Positions 8,394 through 16,438 of a DNA stretch of 64,000 nt are shown piece by piece. The first letter of the stretch is position 1; every line of letters begins with the position of its first letter. The DNA is from Chitinophagaceae bacterium (GTDB taxonomy: Bacteria; Bacteroidota; Bacteroidia; Chitinophagales; UBA10324). Made by a program: the position numbers and the translations under genes. The DNA is taken from contig JADKFU010000005.1 of NCBI GenBank assembly GCA_016717285.1, positions 232,501 to 296,500 of the forward strand, written 5' to 3'. The notes beneath the pieces are model-generated. The model had not been told where the DNA came from. It ran no database searches and saw only the letters and a list, made by a program, of their open reading frames with translations.

Positions 8394-8969
8394 CTACATC
8401 GTTTTTTCATTCAATTTATTAAGCATGTCGTAGTGCTTGCGAACTGTCGGCAGTGCACCTTCTATCCACGCCTTAATTTCAGAATCTCTCACATCTTTTA
8501 AACCTTCTTCGAGTTTACTGATTGATGCTGTATGTTTCTCCAGCATCTTATCTGCCCATGCTTTATCAAAGTTCTCGGGTTTTGCATCATGCAGATCGTC
8601 AATAGCATTTTTTACTTCTGTTGAATCATCCATCGGAACACTGATAGTTTTGGATGCTGCAATAGATTTTAACTGGTTCACCATGCTTGTATGGTCGTCT
8701 ACCATTTGTTTCGCCATGGATTTTACGTCAGCAGAACTGCTATGCATTCCTGCATATGATGCAAGATTAATCTCATAGTAGTTACCTGATATGACGTCCA
8801 CTACGAACTGTGCGTCTTTTTCGCTGTCCTTTGTGTTGAACTTATCATCATTTTGTTCTTCAGCCGTTTTCTTTCCTTCATCCTCTGATTGGGTTGAATC
8901 CGAGCAGGAATAAAGCAGGACGGAACTGCAGAACAATAAATAGAACGACTTCTCAATGATCTTTGACAT
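8394..8969 (-). CDS. DUF4142 lipoprotein (ferritin-like helical fold)
   Basis: The 191-residue protein has a lipoprotein signal with the lipobox around LLYSCS (Cys22) and a Ser/Glu/Lys linker. The helical domain contains DAQFVVDVISGNYYEINLA, VKSMAKQMVDDHTSMVNQL and MLEKHTASISKLEEGL. The DHT...L and KH..... patterns are typical of DUF4142, a ferritin-like periplasmic family often found with stress genes such as YciE and DoxX. It would be anchored in the envelope facing the periplasm or outside. Metal binding is not shown for this protein. Confidence 0.85.
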   Translation of the reverse strand: MSKIIEKSFYLLFCSSVLLYSCSDSTQSEDEGKKTAEEQNDDKFNTKDSEKDAQFVVDVISGNYYEINLASYAGMHSSSADVKSMAKQMVDDHTSMVNQLKSIAASKTISVPMDDSTEVKNAIDDLHDAKPENFDKAWADKMLEKHTASISKLEEGLKDVRDSEIKAWIEGALPTVRKHYDMLNKLNEKTM

Positions 8970-9015
8970 TGTTTTAGATTTTATAGTTTTTAAAATTAAT
9001 GACCATCACATGGTG

Positions 9016-9312
9016 CTACTTCCAATGACCTGGAACCCATTGGTATCCACCTTTTACCTCGCGCCAGTGTCCGCGTACCCAAACTCCATCTGGTTTCACA
9101 ACAAAATCCGGCGCAACATACACGTACTCCTTTTTAGTACGGTCCCAACTCCATTCAGGTCCTCGTAAAGCATAGGTTGGACCGGGAGAACTTTTTTCAA
9201 TCACAACAGGAGCTTCCGGCTGCACTACAACTTTTTGTGGTGCACAGGAAGTAAAGCTCAGTGCTGTTGCGATAAGTAAACCCGGAATAATTGATTTGCT
9301 CGTGATGCTCAT
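9016..9312 (-). CDS. WXXGXW-repeat lipoprotein
   Basis: The 98-residue protein has a lipoprotein signal peptide (Cys23 in LSFTSCAP) and then a Pro/Val stretch. Near-repeat units follow (GPEWSWDRTKKEYVYVAPDF, VWVRGHWREVKGGYQWVPGHW) with the W-x-x-G-x-W spacing of BcpO-related or YXWGXW-repeat proteins. Such small surface lipoproteins are common in Bacteroidota and Proteobacteria and have no known function. It is probably the first gene of the minus-strand stress run. Confidence 0.75.
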   Translation of the reverse strand: MSITSKSIIPGLLIATALSFTSCAPQKVVVQPEAPVVIEKSSPGPTYALRGPEWSWDRTKKEYVYVAPDFVVKPDGVWVRGHWREVKGGYQWVPGHWK

Positions 9313-9570
9313 GATTTTCGGTTTATATGGAGCGAGCGATTAATATGCCAACCGGTTTTTTAGGCCAAAGGCCATTTGATTTAATTATTCGTCCTGCTTT
9401 ATGTGGATTTAATTCCCCGCATTGATATAGAAATTCAACAGTAGCCTGCTATTAACTTAAAGCATTGTTCATTTTTCATTCTATCTGAAGATATTGTATG
9501 AATACGGAAGAATTGCAGGATGGCATTTCTTTGGTTAATACAACTTATTTCTGAACAAAATTTTTCAAAG

Positions 9571-10011
9571 ATGAAAAAGCAATGTTTATTTATGCTGGTG
9601 ATGGCTTTCGGCTTAACCGTAGCCTTAGCACAAACACCTGGAACAGTGATTTCCAGGTTCAAGACAGATTATCCTGCCGCGAACGCCGTAGAGTGGAAAG
9701 CAGATGCAGACCGTTATAAGGTTACTTTCACGGATCAACAAAATTTGCATCATATGTTGATTTACGATAAGGCAGGCAAAGTTTACGGCAGGGAGAGTGA
9801 GTTGGCGGAAGCAAACGTGCCTGCTTCAATCAATGAATATATTATAAAAAATTATCCAAAGGAAACAGGTGCAAGGGTTTGGTTGACCGAAAATGAAGCA
9901 GGTTTAAAATCTTACTATACACCCATTGATGATGCCGTTTTGTTCTTTGATAAAGATGGCAAATTTGTGAGAAGGGATGCGCGTACACCGGAGGTCATGC
10001 AACCCAATTAA
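9571..10011 (+). CDS. secreted PepSY-like protein (DUF2874 type)
   Basis: From the ATG at 9571 (MKKQCLFMLVMAFG) the product is 146 residues with a signal peptide cut after LALAQ. Two half-repeats follow, of the kind VISRFKTDYPAANAVEWKAD / INEYIIKNYPKETGARVWLT, each with the F..YP.a..v.W pattern of the BLIP-like PepSY fold. These periplasmic proteins are abundant in Bacteroidota; the function is unknown (possibly protease inhibition or sensing). The open frame upstream of 9571 has no signal peptide and was not used. Confidence 0.75.
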   Translation: MKKQCLFMLVMAFGLTVALAQTPGTVISRFKTDYPAANAVEWKADADRYKVTFTDQQNLHHMLIYDKAGKVYGRESELAEANVPASINEYIIKNYPKETGARVWLTENEAGLKSYYTPIDDAVLFFDKDGKFVRRDARTPEVMQPN

Positions 10012-10046
10012 GAATTCCGGATATAATAAATTTCAGAACATCCCGT

Positions 10047-10093
10047 AAAGTCAGAGAAGTTGCTGAATGCCCATCACTTCTCTGACTTTTTAA
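10047..10093. terminator. bidirectional terminator
   Basis: A perfect 14-bp stem (AAAGTCAGAGAAGT at 10047-10060 with 10076-10089) has a 15-nt loop. T-rich on the plus side, it lies between the convergent genes ending at 10011 (+) and 10106 (-). Confidence 0.85.
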
Positions 10094-10105
10094 TAAATTG
10101 AAAGT

Positions 10106-11017
10106 CTATTTCATTTCAATAACTTTCTTTTCAATTAGTACAGCATATTTTTTTGGTGTTATTTTTCCTCCGATAAGTTGCGTATAAACCTGAGTGAACT
10201 CAGCTCCAAAATAGAGAATGATGGCATTGTAGTAAACCCAAACTATAATAATCATGATGGATGCGGCAGCACCATAAATAGAAGCGATATTGCTTTTCGT
10301 GAGATAATATCCAATTACAAATTTTCCTATCATAAAAAGCCCGGTTGTCACAAGCGCACCTACAATTACAAAGCGCCATTTAATGACAGCATCAGGCAGT
10401 ATTTTAAAAATAATGGTAAAGAGCGCTGTGATTGCCACCATTGTAAGCAGGTTGTTAAATGCGAACAGGAAATACAAAGTGATTCCCGGAAAATAATTAC
10501 CGATAGCTGTGCTCAACAGATTCACCAATGCACTGATCATTAGCGTAACTGTTAGAATAAATCCGATGGTTACCAGCATGGAGAAGGAAAGCAGGCGATT
10601 GATCAGTAATTTCAGAAGTCCTCTTTTGGGTTTTGCTTTTATACCCCAAATGCTGTTGATAGAGTCCTGTATTTCTCCAAAAATCCCTGATGCAGCAATC
10701 AATAGTAAGGCTGCTCCGACAGCAGTTGCGAACAATGTATCCTGCGTGAGATTGATGTTTTTAATCATATCCTGTATTTGAAGCGCTGCCTGCATGCCCA
10801 CTAAAGAATTGATTTGTCCATAAACTTCACCTTCTATGGCTTGCCGCCCGAAGAAAAAGCCAAGCAACGACATGATGATCAAAATTGCCGGCGCCATTGA
10901 AAAAATAGTGTAGTAGGCCAGGGCAGCACTGTACTTAATTGCATGGTCTTCAATGAATTCTTCAACTGTTTTTTTTAGCAGTTTATAGATAAAGGCGAGA
11001 AGATGCATGATTTTCAT
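10106..11017 (-). CDS. YihY/BrkB family membrane protein, second copy
   Basis: This 303-residue paralogue of the 3272-4255 protein shares the landmarks YSAALAYYTIFSMAPAILII, SIWGIKAKPKRG and VYYNAIILYFGAEFTQVY, with six hydrophobic helices in the same order. It lacks the Lys/Pro tail of the first copy and has a shorter N-terminus. The first helix pair and the C-terminal GAEFTQ are the best-conserved parts of the family. It is an inner-membrane protein of unknown function. Two copies within 7 kb suggest functional division or regulation by different signals. The convergent PepSY-like gene shares its terminator. Confidence 0.85.
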   Translation of the reverse strand: MKIMHLLAFIYKLLKKTVEEFIEDHAIKYSAALAYYTIFSMAPAILIIMSLLGFFFGRQAIEGEVYGQINSLVGMQAALQIQDMIKNINLTQDTLFATAVGAALLLIAASGIFGEIQDSINSIWGIKAKPKRGLLKLLINRLLSFSMLVTIGFILTVTLMISALVNLLSTAIGNYFPGITLYFLFAFNNLLTMVAITALFTIIFKILPDAVIKWRFVIVGALVTTGLFMIGKFVIGYYLTKSNIASIYGAAASIMIIIVWVYYNAIILYFGAEFTQVYTQLIGGKITPKKYAVLIEKKVIEMK

Positions 11018-11216
11018 GGTATTGCGGTTTGACGAAGAGTAGATGTCTTGAAGCTAAAGCTATTGTATTCTAAAGTGAGTTAAGGATTTTTAGCAGCATT
11101 GAAAAATCGCAGGGAACTGCAAGCCGTGAAATTCCTGATAAGACAGAATGTTTTAAGGATGTTTTGAGTCTATTCAGTCAATTTGAAGTAAAGTTTTCTT
11201 TTTTAAGCGAAAACTC

Positions 11217-11224
11217 TATTTTTG
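11217..11224 (+). promoter_or_regulatory. -7 element of the tRNA-Asn promoter
   Basis: TATTTTTG matches the Bacteroidota -7 consensus TAnnTTTG and lies 13 nt before the tRNA. A TTTT at 11194-11197 is a poor -33 match, so the call rests mainly on the -7 box and its location. Confidence 0.5.
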
Positions 11225-11237
11225 CCGTCCCATTTAC

Positions 11238-11310
11238 TCCTCTTTAGCTCAGTTGGTTAGAGCGGCTGACTGTTAATCAGTAGGTCCTAGGTTCAAGTCC
11301 TGGAGGGGAG
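11238..11310 (+). tRNA. tRNA-Asn (anticodon GTT)
   Basis: The cloverleaf reads TCCTCTT, TA, D-arm GCTC/GAGC with the AGTTGGTTA loop, anticodon arm GCTGA-CTGTTAA-TCAGT (GTT, asparagine) and T-arm CTAGG-TTCAAGT-CCTGG. CCA is not encoded, as usual in Bacteroidota. Oddity: after the T-stem only AGGGGA remains before the discriminator G, one nucleotide fewer than needed for a standard 7-bp acceptor stem with TCCTCTT. An alternative pairing, CTCCTCT with AGGGGAG, gives seven pairs but three linker bases. A strong terminator follows. Confidence 0.9.
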
Positions 11311-11312
11311 CA

Positions 11313-11347
11313 AGAAGGCAGACAGAATTGTCTGCCTTCTTTTTTTT
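11313..11347 (+). terminator. terminator of tRNA-Asn
   Basis: A perfect 12-bp stem AGAAGGCAGACA (11313-11324) with TGTCTGCCTTCT (11329-11340) has a 4-nt loop and then a run of T to 11347. It directly follows the tRNA gene. Confidence 0.95.
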
Positions 11348-11556
11348 AGTACAAGAAATTTATTCTTTACAGATTAGTTAAAAACTGTTTGGTCCGGTAC
11401 ATCATGGATGCTGACTGCTACTTTTAATTTTAGGTACTGAATCTGACAATGCGTTGGCGCTGCAGTTTTATAGAACATTGAACTTTTTCCCTCAGGATTG
11501 TTTTACATTTATTCTTCAATTCTAAAAATTTAAGTCATCACTGTTAAAGTTTCATC

Positions 11557-12651
11557 TTGAACCTCCGATTCACCAATTATATTCCTCCTGCTGATGGCGG
11601 TGATCCGTTTAAACGGCTCCTCGACCTGTTTCTGCAACTATTGCAATACACCAAAGGAGATCCTTATGAAGCCCTTGAATGGATGAATGAACTGGACAAG
11701 GAATATAAAATGACCAGCGATGAGTATGGCATGGGAGATTTCATACAGGAACTGAAAGACAAAGGTTATATAGAAGAGAATCCCGCCAATGGAAATTTTT
11801 CTGTGACAGAAAAGGCAGGTCAGGTAATCCGTAAACGATCGCTGGAAGAGATATTCGGAAAACTGAAGAAATCACGTCCGGGAAGTCATAAGACTACGTA
11901 TTCTGGTGAAGGTGAAGAGCTCACAACGGATTCAAGACCGTATTCTTTTGGCGATTCCATTGATCACATCAATATCACATCGTCTATCAGAAACGCCCAG
12001 ATCAATCATGGGATGGATGAATTTAAGCTTACAGAAGATGACCTCGAGATCCAGGAACGGGAGATGAAAACGCAAACTTCCACCGCGCTGATGATTGATA
12101 TTTCTCACAGCATGATTTTATATGGTGAAGACCGTATAACACCGGCCAAGAAAGTTGCGATGGCGCTTGCTGAATTGATCACCACACGTTTTCCAAAAGA
12201 TACGCTCGACATCATTGTATTTGGCGATGATGCGTGGAAAGTGGAAATCAAAGACCTTCCATTTTTGCAGGTGGGCCCATTTCACACGAACACCTGCGCC
12301 GGTCTCGATCTTGCCATGGAATTGCTTCGCAGAAAGAAAGCCAATAACAAACAGATCTTCATGATTACAGATGGAAAACCATCCTGTTTGAAGGAGAATG
12401 GCAAGTATTACAAAAACAGTTTTGGTTTAGACCGGAAGATCGTAAACAAAACCCTGAACAAAGCCGCTCAATGTAAACGCATGAATATTCCCATCACTAC
12501 ATTTATGATTGCTGAAGATTCTTACCTGCAGCAATTTGTGCGTGAGTTTACAAAGATCAATAGTGGTAAAGCATTTTATGCTTCACCTGATAATGTCGGC
12601 ACCTATTTATTTGAAGATTTTGTACGCAACCGCAGAAAGCATTTGCGCTGA
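11557..12651 (+). CDS. VWA-domain protein, partner of the adjacent AAA+ ATPase
   Basis: The 364-residue protein has an N-terminal helical part (LLDLFLQLLQYTKGDPYEAL) that is characteristic of the group. A C-terminal von Willebrand A domain follows, with the MIDAS motif DISHS near residue 183 and ITDGKP further on. It begins at a TTG, since the frame is closed by TAA just upstream and no ATG fits the conserved start. The next gene, 41 nt downstream, encodes a Mg-chelatase-like AAA+ ATPase; such VWA/AAA+ pairs resemble ChlD/ChlI or RavA/ViaA modules and often act as metal-dependent remodelling complexes. The substrate is unknown. Confidence 0.85.
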   Translation: MNLRFTNYIPPADGGDPFKRLLDLFLQLLQYTKGDPYEALEWMNELDKEYKMTSDEYGMGDFIQELKDKGYIEENPANGNFSVTEKAGQVIRKRSLEEIFGKLKKSRPGSHKTTYSGEGEELTTDSRPYSFGDSIDHINITSSIRNAQINHGMDEFKLTEDDLEIQEREMKTQTSTALMIDISHSMILYGEDRITPAKKVAMALAELITTRFPKDTLDIIVFGDDAWKVEIKDLPFLQVGPFHTNTCAGLDLAMELLRRKKANNKQIFMITDGKPSCLKENGKYYKNSFGLDRKIVNKTLNKAAQCKRMNIPITTFMIAEDSYLQQFVREFTKINSGKAFYASPDNVGTYLFEDFVRNRRKHLR

Positions 12652-12692
12652 TTTATTATTCTACCACCCTAATTTTTATCTTAAAACCAAGC

Positions 12693-14189
12693 ATGAACAG
12701 AGAGAAGATCAATACGCTCGGCCAATTAAAAGCGGCGGGCTATCAACCCAAACCCATTAAGGAAGAAATGCGCGATAACCTGATCGCCGCATTAAAAGAA
12801 AAAAGAAATGTGTTTGAAGGAATTCAGGGATATGATGAATCAGTGATTCCACAGTTACAGACTGCCATTCTCTCCCGTCACAATATAATCTTGCTGGGTT
12901 TACGAGGACAGGCAAAGACACGACTCGCACGTCTCATGGTGAACCTGCTCGACGAATACATTCCGGTGGTGAAGGATTCGGAAATGAATGATGATCCCTT
13001 ACAGCCTATTTCACGTTTTGCGAAAGACCAGATCGCTGAATGGGGCGTGCAGACGCCTGTTGCATGGCTGCACCGTGATGAACGGTATGCGGAGAAGCTT
13101 GCAACTCCTGATGTATCTGTAGCAGATTTGATTGGTGATGTGGATCCGATAAAAGCGGCTTCCTTAAAACTGAATTATGCAGATGAAAGGGTGATCCATT
13201 ATGGAATCATACCACGTTCACACCGCAGCATTTTTGTTATTAATGAGTTGCCGGATTTGCAGGCACGCATACAGGTTTCATTGTTTAATATTTTGCAGGA
13301 AGGAGATATTCAGATCCGTGGTTTCAAGATGCGGTTGCCATTGGATATTCAGTTTGTGTTCACAGCGAATCCTGAAGATTATACGAATCGCGGATCTATT
13401 GTCACTCCGTTGAAGGATCGTATCGACAGTCAGATTCTCACGCATTATCCGAAGAGCATTGAAACATCCCGTGCCATCACCGAACAGGAATCAGATATTA
13501 CTGCATCACAGCGTGAATCAATTACGATTCCTTCCTTGTTGTACGATCTGATTGAACAAACAGCTTTTGAAGCCCGTGAAAGTGATTTTGTAGATAAGAA
13601 AAGCGGTGTATCGGCACGACTCACTATTTCAGCGTTGGAAAATCTCTACAGCACCGTTGAACGCAGAATGCTCATTAATAAAGAAGCTAAAGGCTACGCC
13701 CGCTTAGCAGATATCTATGGCATTCTTCCCTCTATTACTGGAAAAGTTGAATTGGTTTACGAAGGAGAAGTGGAAGGAATTGCGACTGTTGCCACCATGC
13801 TGATCGGAAAAGCATTGCGCAAACAATTCTCGAATATTTTTCCAAACCCGGAAAAAAATAAAAAGGCCAAAGTAAAAACGGTGAGTCCTTATGCAGAAGT
13901 GGTGAACTGGTTTAATGAAGGAAATAAAGTGGACATTCTGCAAAATGAACCGCAAGCTTCGTATGAAAAGTCTTTGCTTTTTGTAAAAGGATTGAATGAA
14001 CTCGTGAAGGTTTATTTTCCACGCGCAACAAAGCAGGAACAATTATTCATGATGGAATTCGCGCTTCACGGACTTGCAGAATTCTCACAACTCAGCAAGC
14101 ATCGGCTCGAAACAGGCATTCAGTTTAAAGACTTGTTGGGAAGTATGATGAATTTTGGGATTGGGGAAGAGGAGGAGGAGTTGAATTAG
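12693..14189 (+). CDS. Mg-chelatase/MoxR-like AAA+ ATPase
   Basis: The 498-residue AAA+ protein has Walker A GLRGQAKT at residues 69-76 and a Walker B segment IFVINELPDL at about 180-189. Asn184 stands where Asp is usual, but Glu185 is kept. The sensor 1-like FTANPEDYTNRG and the arginine-finger region (ITPLKDRIDSQI) follow. The length and INELPDL phrase fit the ChlI-related branch rather than MoxR proper. It probably works with the VWA protein encoded just upstream, remodelling an unknown client in an ATP-dependent way. It ends with an acidic tail EEEEEL. Confidence 0.8.
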   Translation: MNREKINTLGQLKAAGYQPKPIKEEMRDNLIAALKEKRNVFEGIQGYDESVIPQLQTAILSRHNIILLGLRGQAKTRLARLMVNLLDEYIPVVKDSEMNDDPLQPISRFAKDQIAEWGVQTPVAWLHRDERYAEKLATPDVSVADLIGDVDPIKAASLKLNYADERVIHYGIIPRSHRSIFVINELPDLQARIQVSLFNILQEGDIQIRGFKMRLPLDIQFVFTANPEDYTNRGSIVTPLKDRIDSQILTHYPKSIETSRAITEQESDITASQRESITIPSLLYDLIEQTAFEARESDFVDKKSGVSARLTISALENLYSTVERRMLINKEAKGYARLADIYGILPSITGKVELVYEGEVEGIATVATMLIGKALRKQFSNIFPNPEKNKKAKVKTVSPYAEVVNWFNEGNKVDILQNEPQASYEKSLLFVKGLNELVKVYFPRATKQEQLFMMEFALHGLAEFSQLSKHRLETGIQFKDLLGSMMNFGIGEEEEELN

Positions 14190-14210
14190 TGGTGAGTAAT
14201 GAATAATAAA

Positions 14211-14330
14211 AGTCATTAGTCGTTAGTCCTGAGTCGTTAGTTGGGTCATTGGGCATTAAGTCATCATTCATTCAGTCATTAGTCATTTGTCATTGGCACA
14301 TCGACACATTAAAACACCGGCACATTAAGT
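14211..14330 (+). repeat. degenerate short-repeat tract (GTCATTAGTC-type)
   Basis: Between 14211 and about 14330 the sequence is a loose tandem array built from variants of a GTCATTAGT/GTCATTGG/CACATTAA unit of about 7-10 nt. It has no coding signs. A similar tract, read on the other strand, lies at 16612-16697. Both are found just downstream of a gene stop in the sense direction. Confidence 0.75.
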
Positions 14331-14345
14331 TTTCATACTTCCCTG

Positions 14346-14418
14346 AGCCTCCCAAGGGACTTGAACCCTCGACCTACTGATTACGAATCAATTGCTCTAC
14401 CAACTGAGCTAAGGAGGC
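14346..14418 (-). tRNA. tRNA-Thr (anticodon CGT)
   Basis: Read on the minus strand: acceptor GCCTCCT pairing with GGGAGGC, D-arm AGCTCAGTTGGTAGAGC, anticodon loop TTCGTAA (CGT, threonine), and T-arm with GGTTCAAGTCC. Discriminator T, no CCA encoded. It lies 88 nt downstream of tRNA-Pro on the same strand and may be co-transcribed with it. Confidence 0.92.
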
Positions 14419-14506
14419 AAAAAAACAGATATTCTTGAAACGATTTGAACATCTGAATTTTCCCACTCACCGGCATGCTGTACCAACGAGTTAAGGATGA
14501 AAAATG

Positions 14507-14580
14507 TCGGGGTGAGAGGACTCGAACCTCCGACCTCCACGTCCCGAACGTGGCACGCTAGCCAACTGCGCTACACCCCG
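14507..14580 (-). tRNA. tRNA-Pro (anticodon CGG)
   Basis: Minus-strand cloverleaf: CGGGGTG acceptor with CACCCCG, GCGCAGTTGGCTAGCGTG D-arm region, anticodon stem CCACG/CGTGG with loop TTCGGGA (CGG, proline), and T-loop GGTTCGAGTCC. Discriminator A. A promoter-like motif lies 52 nt upstream. Confidence 0.95.
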
Positions 14581-14631
14581 AAAAAAATGGGCACTCTTAA
14601 ATTAACAGGAGTATTTTACTTACCGCACTGG

Positions 14632-14660
14632 CAAATTTACTTTAAAATCTAAATTGCAAT
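14632..14660 (-). promoter_or_regulatory. promoter candidate for tRNA-Pro/tRNA-Thr
   Basis: On the minus strand TAAATTTG (14632-14639) matches the -7 box TAnnTTTG, with ATTG (14657-14660) upstream at 17 nt as a weak -33 box. Assignment is by position and match only. Confidence 0.45.
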
Positions 14661-14733
14661 CAGAATTGTTGAAGTGTATTATGCATTGAATGCTGCTGCA
14701 ATGGGTCATTTAAATACTTTTACAAAAAAAAAT

Positions 14734-15378
14734 ATGCAGCAGGAAATACTTGAACAATTGCGCCAGGAATATTCAGGACGCACATTGGATGAAGCATCAG
14801 TGATTAAAAATCCGCTGCAACAATTTGAGCAATGGTTTCAGGAAGCTTCACAGGCCGGTTTACCGGAAGTAAATGCGATGACGTTAGCGACCTGCGGTAT
14901 TGATTTTAAACCTTCAGCACGTATTGTTTTACTTAAAGGACTTGATGAAGGGAATTTTATTTTTTATACGAATTACAACAGCAGAAAGGGAAAAGAACTA
15001 TTGTGGAATCCATATGCAGCGCTGCTCTTTTTCTGGAATGAACTACACCGGCAGGTACGCATTGAAGGAAGAATTGAAAAATTATCAGGCGATGCTTCAG
15101 ATGCGTATTTCAAAAGCAGACCTGAAGATAGCAGACTTGGTGCAATAGTTTCACCACAGAGTGAAGTAATTCCAGGTAGAAATGTGCTGGATGAAAACTT
15201 AGAAATTTTAAAAACGAAATTTTCAGGCAGCGAAATTCCACGTCCTTCTCATTGGGGTGGTTATCGTGTAATTCCTTACACTATTGAATTCTGGCAGGGA
15301 CGCATGAGCCGGCTGCATGATAGGTTGTTATTTACACGTGTAGGTGCAGCATGGAAAATAGAGCGACTTGCTCCATAA
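14734..15378 (+). CDS. pdxH: pyridoxamine/pyridoxine 5'-phosphate oxidase
   Basis: PdxH oxidises pyridoxine or pyridoxamine 5'-phosphate to pyridoxal 5'-phosphate with FMN and O2. From the ATG at 14734 (MQQEILEQLRQEYSG) the product has 214 residues, the usual family length. Signature parts are NPLQQFEQWFQEA, NAMTLATCG, ARIVLLKGLDEGNFIFYTNY, NSRKGKEL, VRIEGRIEKL, SRPEDSRLGA and the C-terminal EFWQGRMSRLHDR with the substrate-binding Arg. The upstream 20 in-frame codons lack family similarity. It is convergent with thx and shares the hairpin at 15384-15407. Confidence 0.95.
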   Translation: MQQEILEQLRQEYSGRTLDEASVIKNPLQQFEQWFQEASQAGLPEVNAMTLATCGIDFKPSARIVLLKGLDEGNFIFYTNYNSRKGKELLWNPYAALLFFWNELHRQVRIEGRIEKLSGDASDAYFKSRPEDSRLGAIVSPQSEVIPGRNVLDENLEILKTKFSGSEIPRPSHWGGYRVIPYTIEFWQGRMSRLHDRLLFTRVGAAWKIERLAP

Positions 15379-15407
15379 AAAAATGTCCCGATTTTTTTAT
15401 CGGGACA
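15376..15407 (-). terminator. terminator after thx (also 3' of pdxH)
   Basis: A 9-bp stem TGTCCCGAT (15384-15392) with ATCGGGACA (15399-15407) has a loop of six T. On the minus strand it is followed by a run of T (complement of 15377-15383). It lies between convergent genes. Confidence 0.8.
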
Positions 15408-15432
15408 GCATGAATAGGCAATCGCAGGTAAC

Positions 15433-15615
15433 TTACTTTTCTTTTTTCTTGGTCACTCTTTTTTTGGTTTCCTCTTTTGGAGCTGCTGTTGCTGCCGGAG
15501 GAGGAGTTGCTACCGGTTTTACGATTGCTTTAGTAGCTGTTCGCGCCTTTCTGCTATTGCCGAAAGAGCCAATGGTAATCTTACCACGTTTGGTTCTTTT
15601 ATCACCTCTGCCCAT
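15433..15615 (-). CDS. thx: 30S ribosomal protein THX
   Basis: The 60-residue basic protein starts MGRGDKRTKRGKITIGSFGN, the hallmark of bTHX, which sits in a pocket of the 30S head. After the core of about 27 residues there is an Ala/Pro/Lys-rich tail ending TKKRVTKKKEK-like. Thermus THX is shorter, and Bacteroidota versions carry such tails. It is monocistronic and followed by a good terminator. Confidence 0.85.
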   Translation of the reverse strand: MGRGDKRTKRGKITIGSFGNSRKARTATKAIVKPVATPPPAATAAPKEETKKRVTKKKEK

Positions 15616-15722
15616 GAATTATTGTTTTTATTGGTTAAAAATCAGGATTCGCAAAGGTGAGTAAAAATCTGTGAATAATGGTGGTGTTTTTTCAGACCAT
15701 ATATAAGTCGCATTTATAAAAG

Positions 15723-15744
15723 CGCATTCCGTGGGTGGAATGCG
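15723..15744 (-). terminator. weak terminator-like hairpin after the HU gene
   Basis: An 8-bp stem CGCATTCC (15723-15730) with GGAATGCG (15737-15744) has a 6-nt loop 30 nt after the HU stop. Only a short T run follows on the minus strand, so activity is doubtful. Confidence 0.45.
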
Positions 15745-15774
15745 TTGCGTAAATTATTGAAGGACTTAATGCTA

Positions 15775-16047
15775 TTATTTTACTTTGGCGGCGAATTCTT
15801 TTCCGGCTTTGAATTTTGCCACTTTGCGCGCCGGAATATTGATGGATTTTCCTGTTTGTGGATTTCTGCCTTTCCTTGCCGAGCGCTTTGACACACTGAA
15901 TGTTCCAAAACCAACTAAGGTCACTTTATCTCCCTTTTTTAAGGTGCTCATCGTGGTGTGAATAAATGAATCCAATGCAGCACCTGCCTGTGCTTTTGAA
16001 ACTTTGGAATCAGCAGCCATTTTTGCAATGAGTTGACCTTTGTTCAT
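15775..16047 (-). CDS. HU-family DNA-binding protein
   Basis: The 90-residue protein begins MNKGQLIAKMAADSKVSKAQ and contains DKVTLVGFGTFSVSKRSARK and GRNPQTGKSINIPARKVAKF, the beta-arm signature with the Pro that intercalates DNA. It is a histone-like nucleoid protein that bends DNA as a dimer. A well-spaced promoter lies upstream (16097-16128). A second, divergent HU/IHF-type gene is at 61798. It is monocistronic. Confidence 0.95.
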   Translation of the reverse strand: MNKGQLIAKMAADSKVSKAQAGAALDSFIHTTMSTLKKGDKVTLVGFGTFSVSKRSARKGRNPQTGKSINIPARKVAKFKAGKEFAAKVK

Positions 16048-16096
16048 AAGAGGGAAATTTTTTTCGTGAAATAATTTTTTGATTTCTTTAGCGCAT

Positions 16097-16128
16097 CAAA
16101 AATATGTGCTTTTGAGAATATTCCAAAT
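16097..16128 (-). promoter_or_regulatory. Bacteroidota-type promoter of the HU gene
   Basis: On the minus strand TTTG (16125-16128) and TATTTTTG (16097-16104) are separated by about 20 nt, an excellent match to TTTG-N19-21-TAnnTTTG. It lies about 50 nt before the HU start codon. Confidence 0.75.
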
Positions 16129-16275
16129 CATTTGCAGCGTTTTTTTGCTGAAATGCTTGCGGCAGTAAGATTCAGAAGCATTATAATTTTTTATATGCTG
16201 TATCAGGCAGCCAGGAATCGATCAATCAAAACAGAAAAAATCCTTAAAATGAAAAAGCTCACCCTGCCTGTTCAG

Positions 16276-16308
16276 TTCTGAAACCATTGACAGGAAAAGG
16301 TTTCAGAA
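16276..16308. other. perfect 10-bp inverted repeat in the HU-lipoprotein intergenic region
   Basis: TTCTGAAACC (16276-16285) pairs with GGTTTCAGAA (16299-16308) around a 13-nt loop, without a T run. The rest of 16129-16438 shows no gene; it holds only the leader of the small lipoprotein. Confidence 0.5.
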
Positions 16309-16438
16309 TGATTCTCCTGTCTTCATGCAATGCATTAAGCTCTTAACCGAAGCACGATAAACGTTTTTGCCTTTGAATAAATAGCCACCATCAGAAAGAT
16401 ATTTTTTTCAGAGCATTATCAATTAATTTTACTGCACA

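Noticed and set aside
10178..10543. Long plus-strand frame inside the second YihY gene
   Set aside because: It is antisense to a well-supported membrane protein gene; its Asn/His/Cys-rich product has no fold signs.
14211..14330. CRISPR array
   Set aside because: The unit is 7-10 nt, imperfect and without spacers of constant size, and no cas gene is near.
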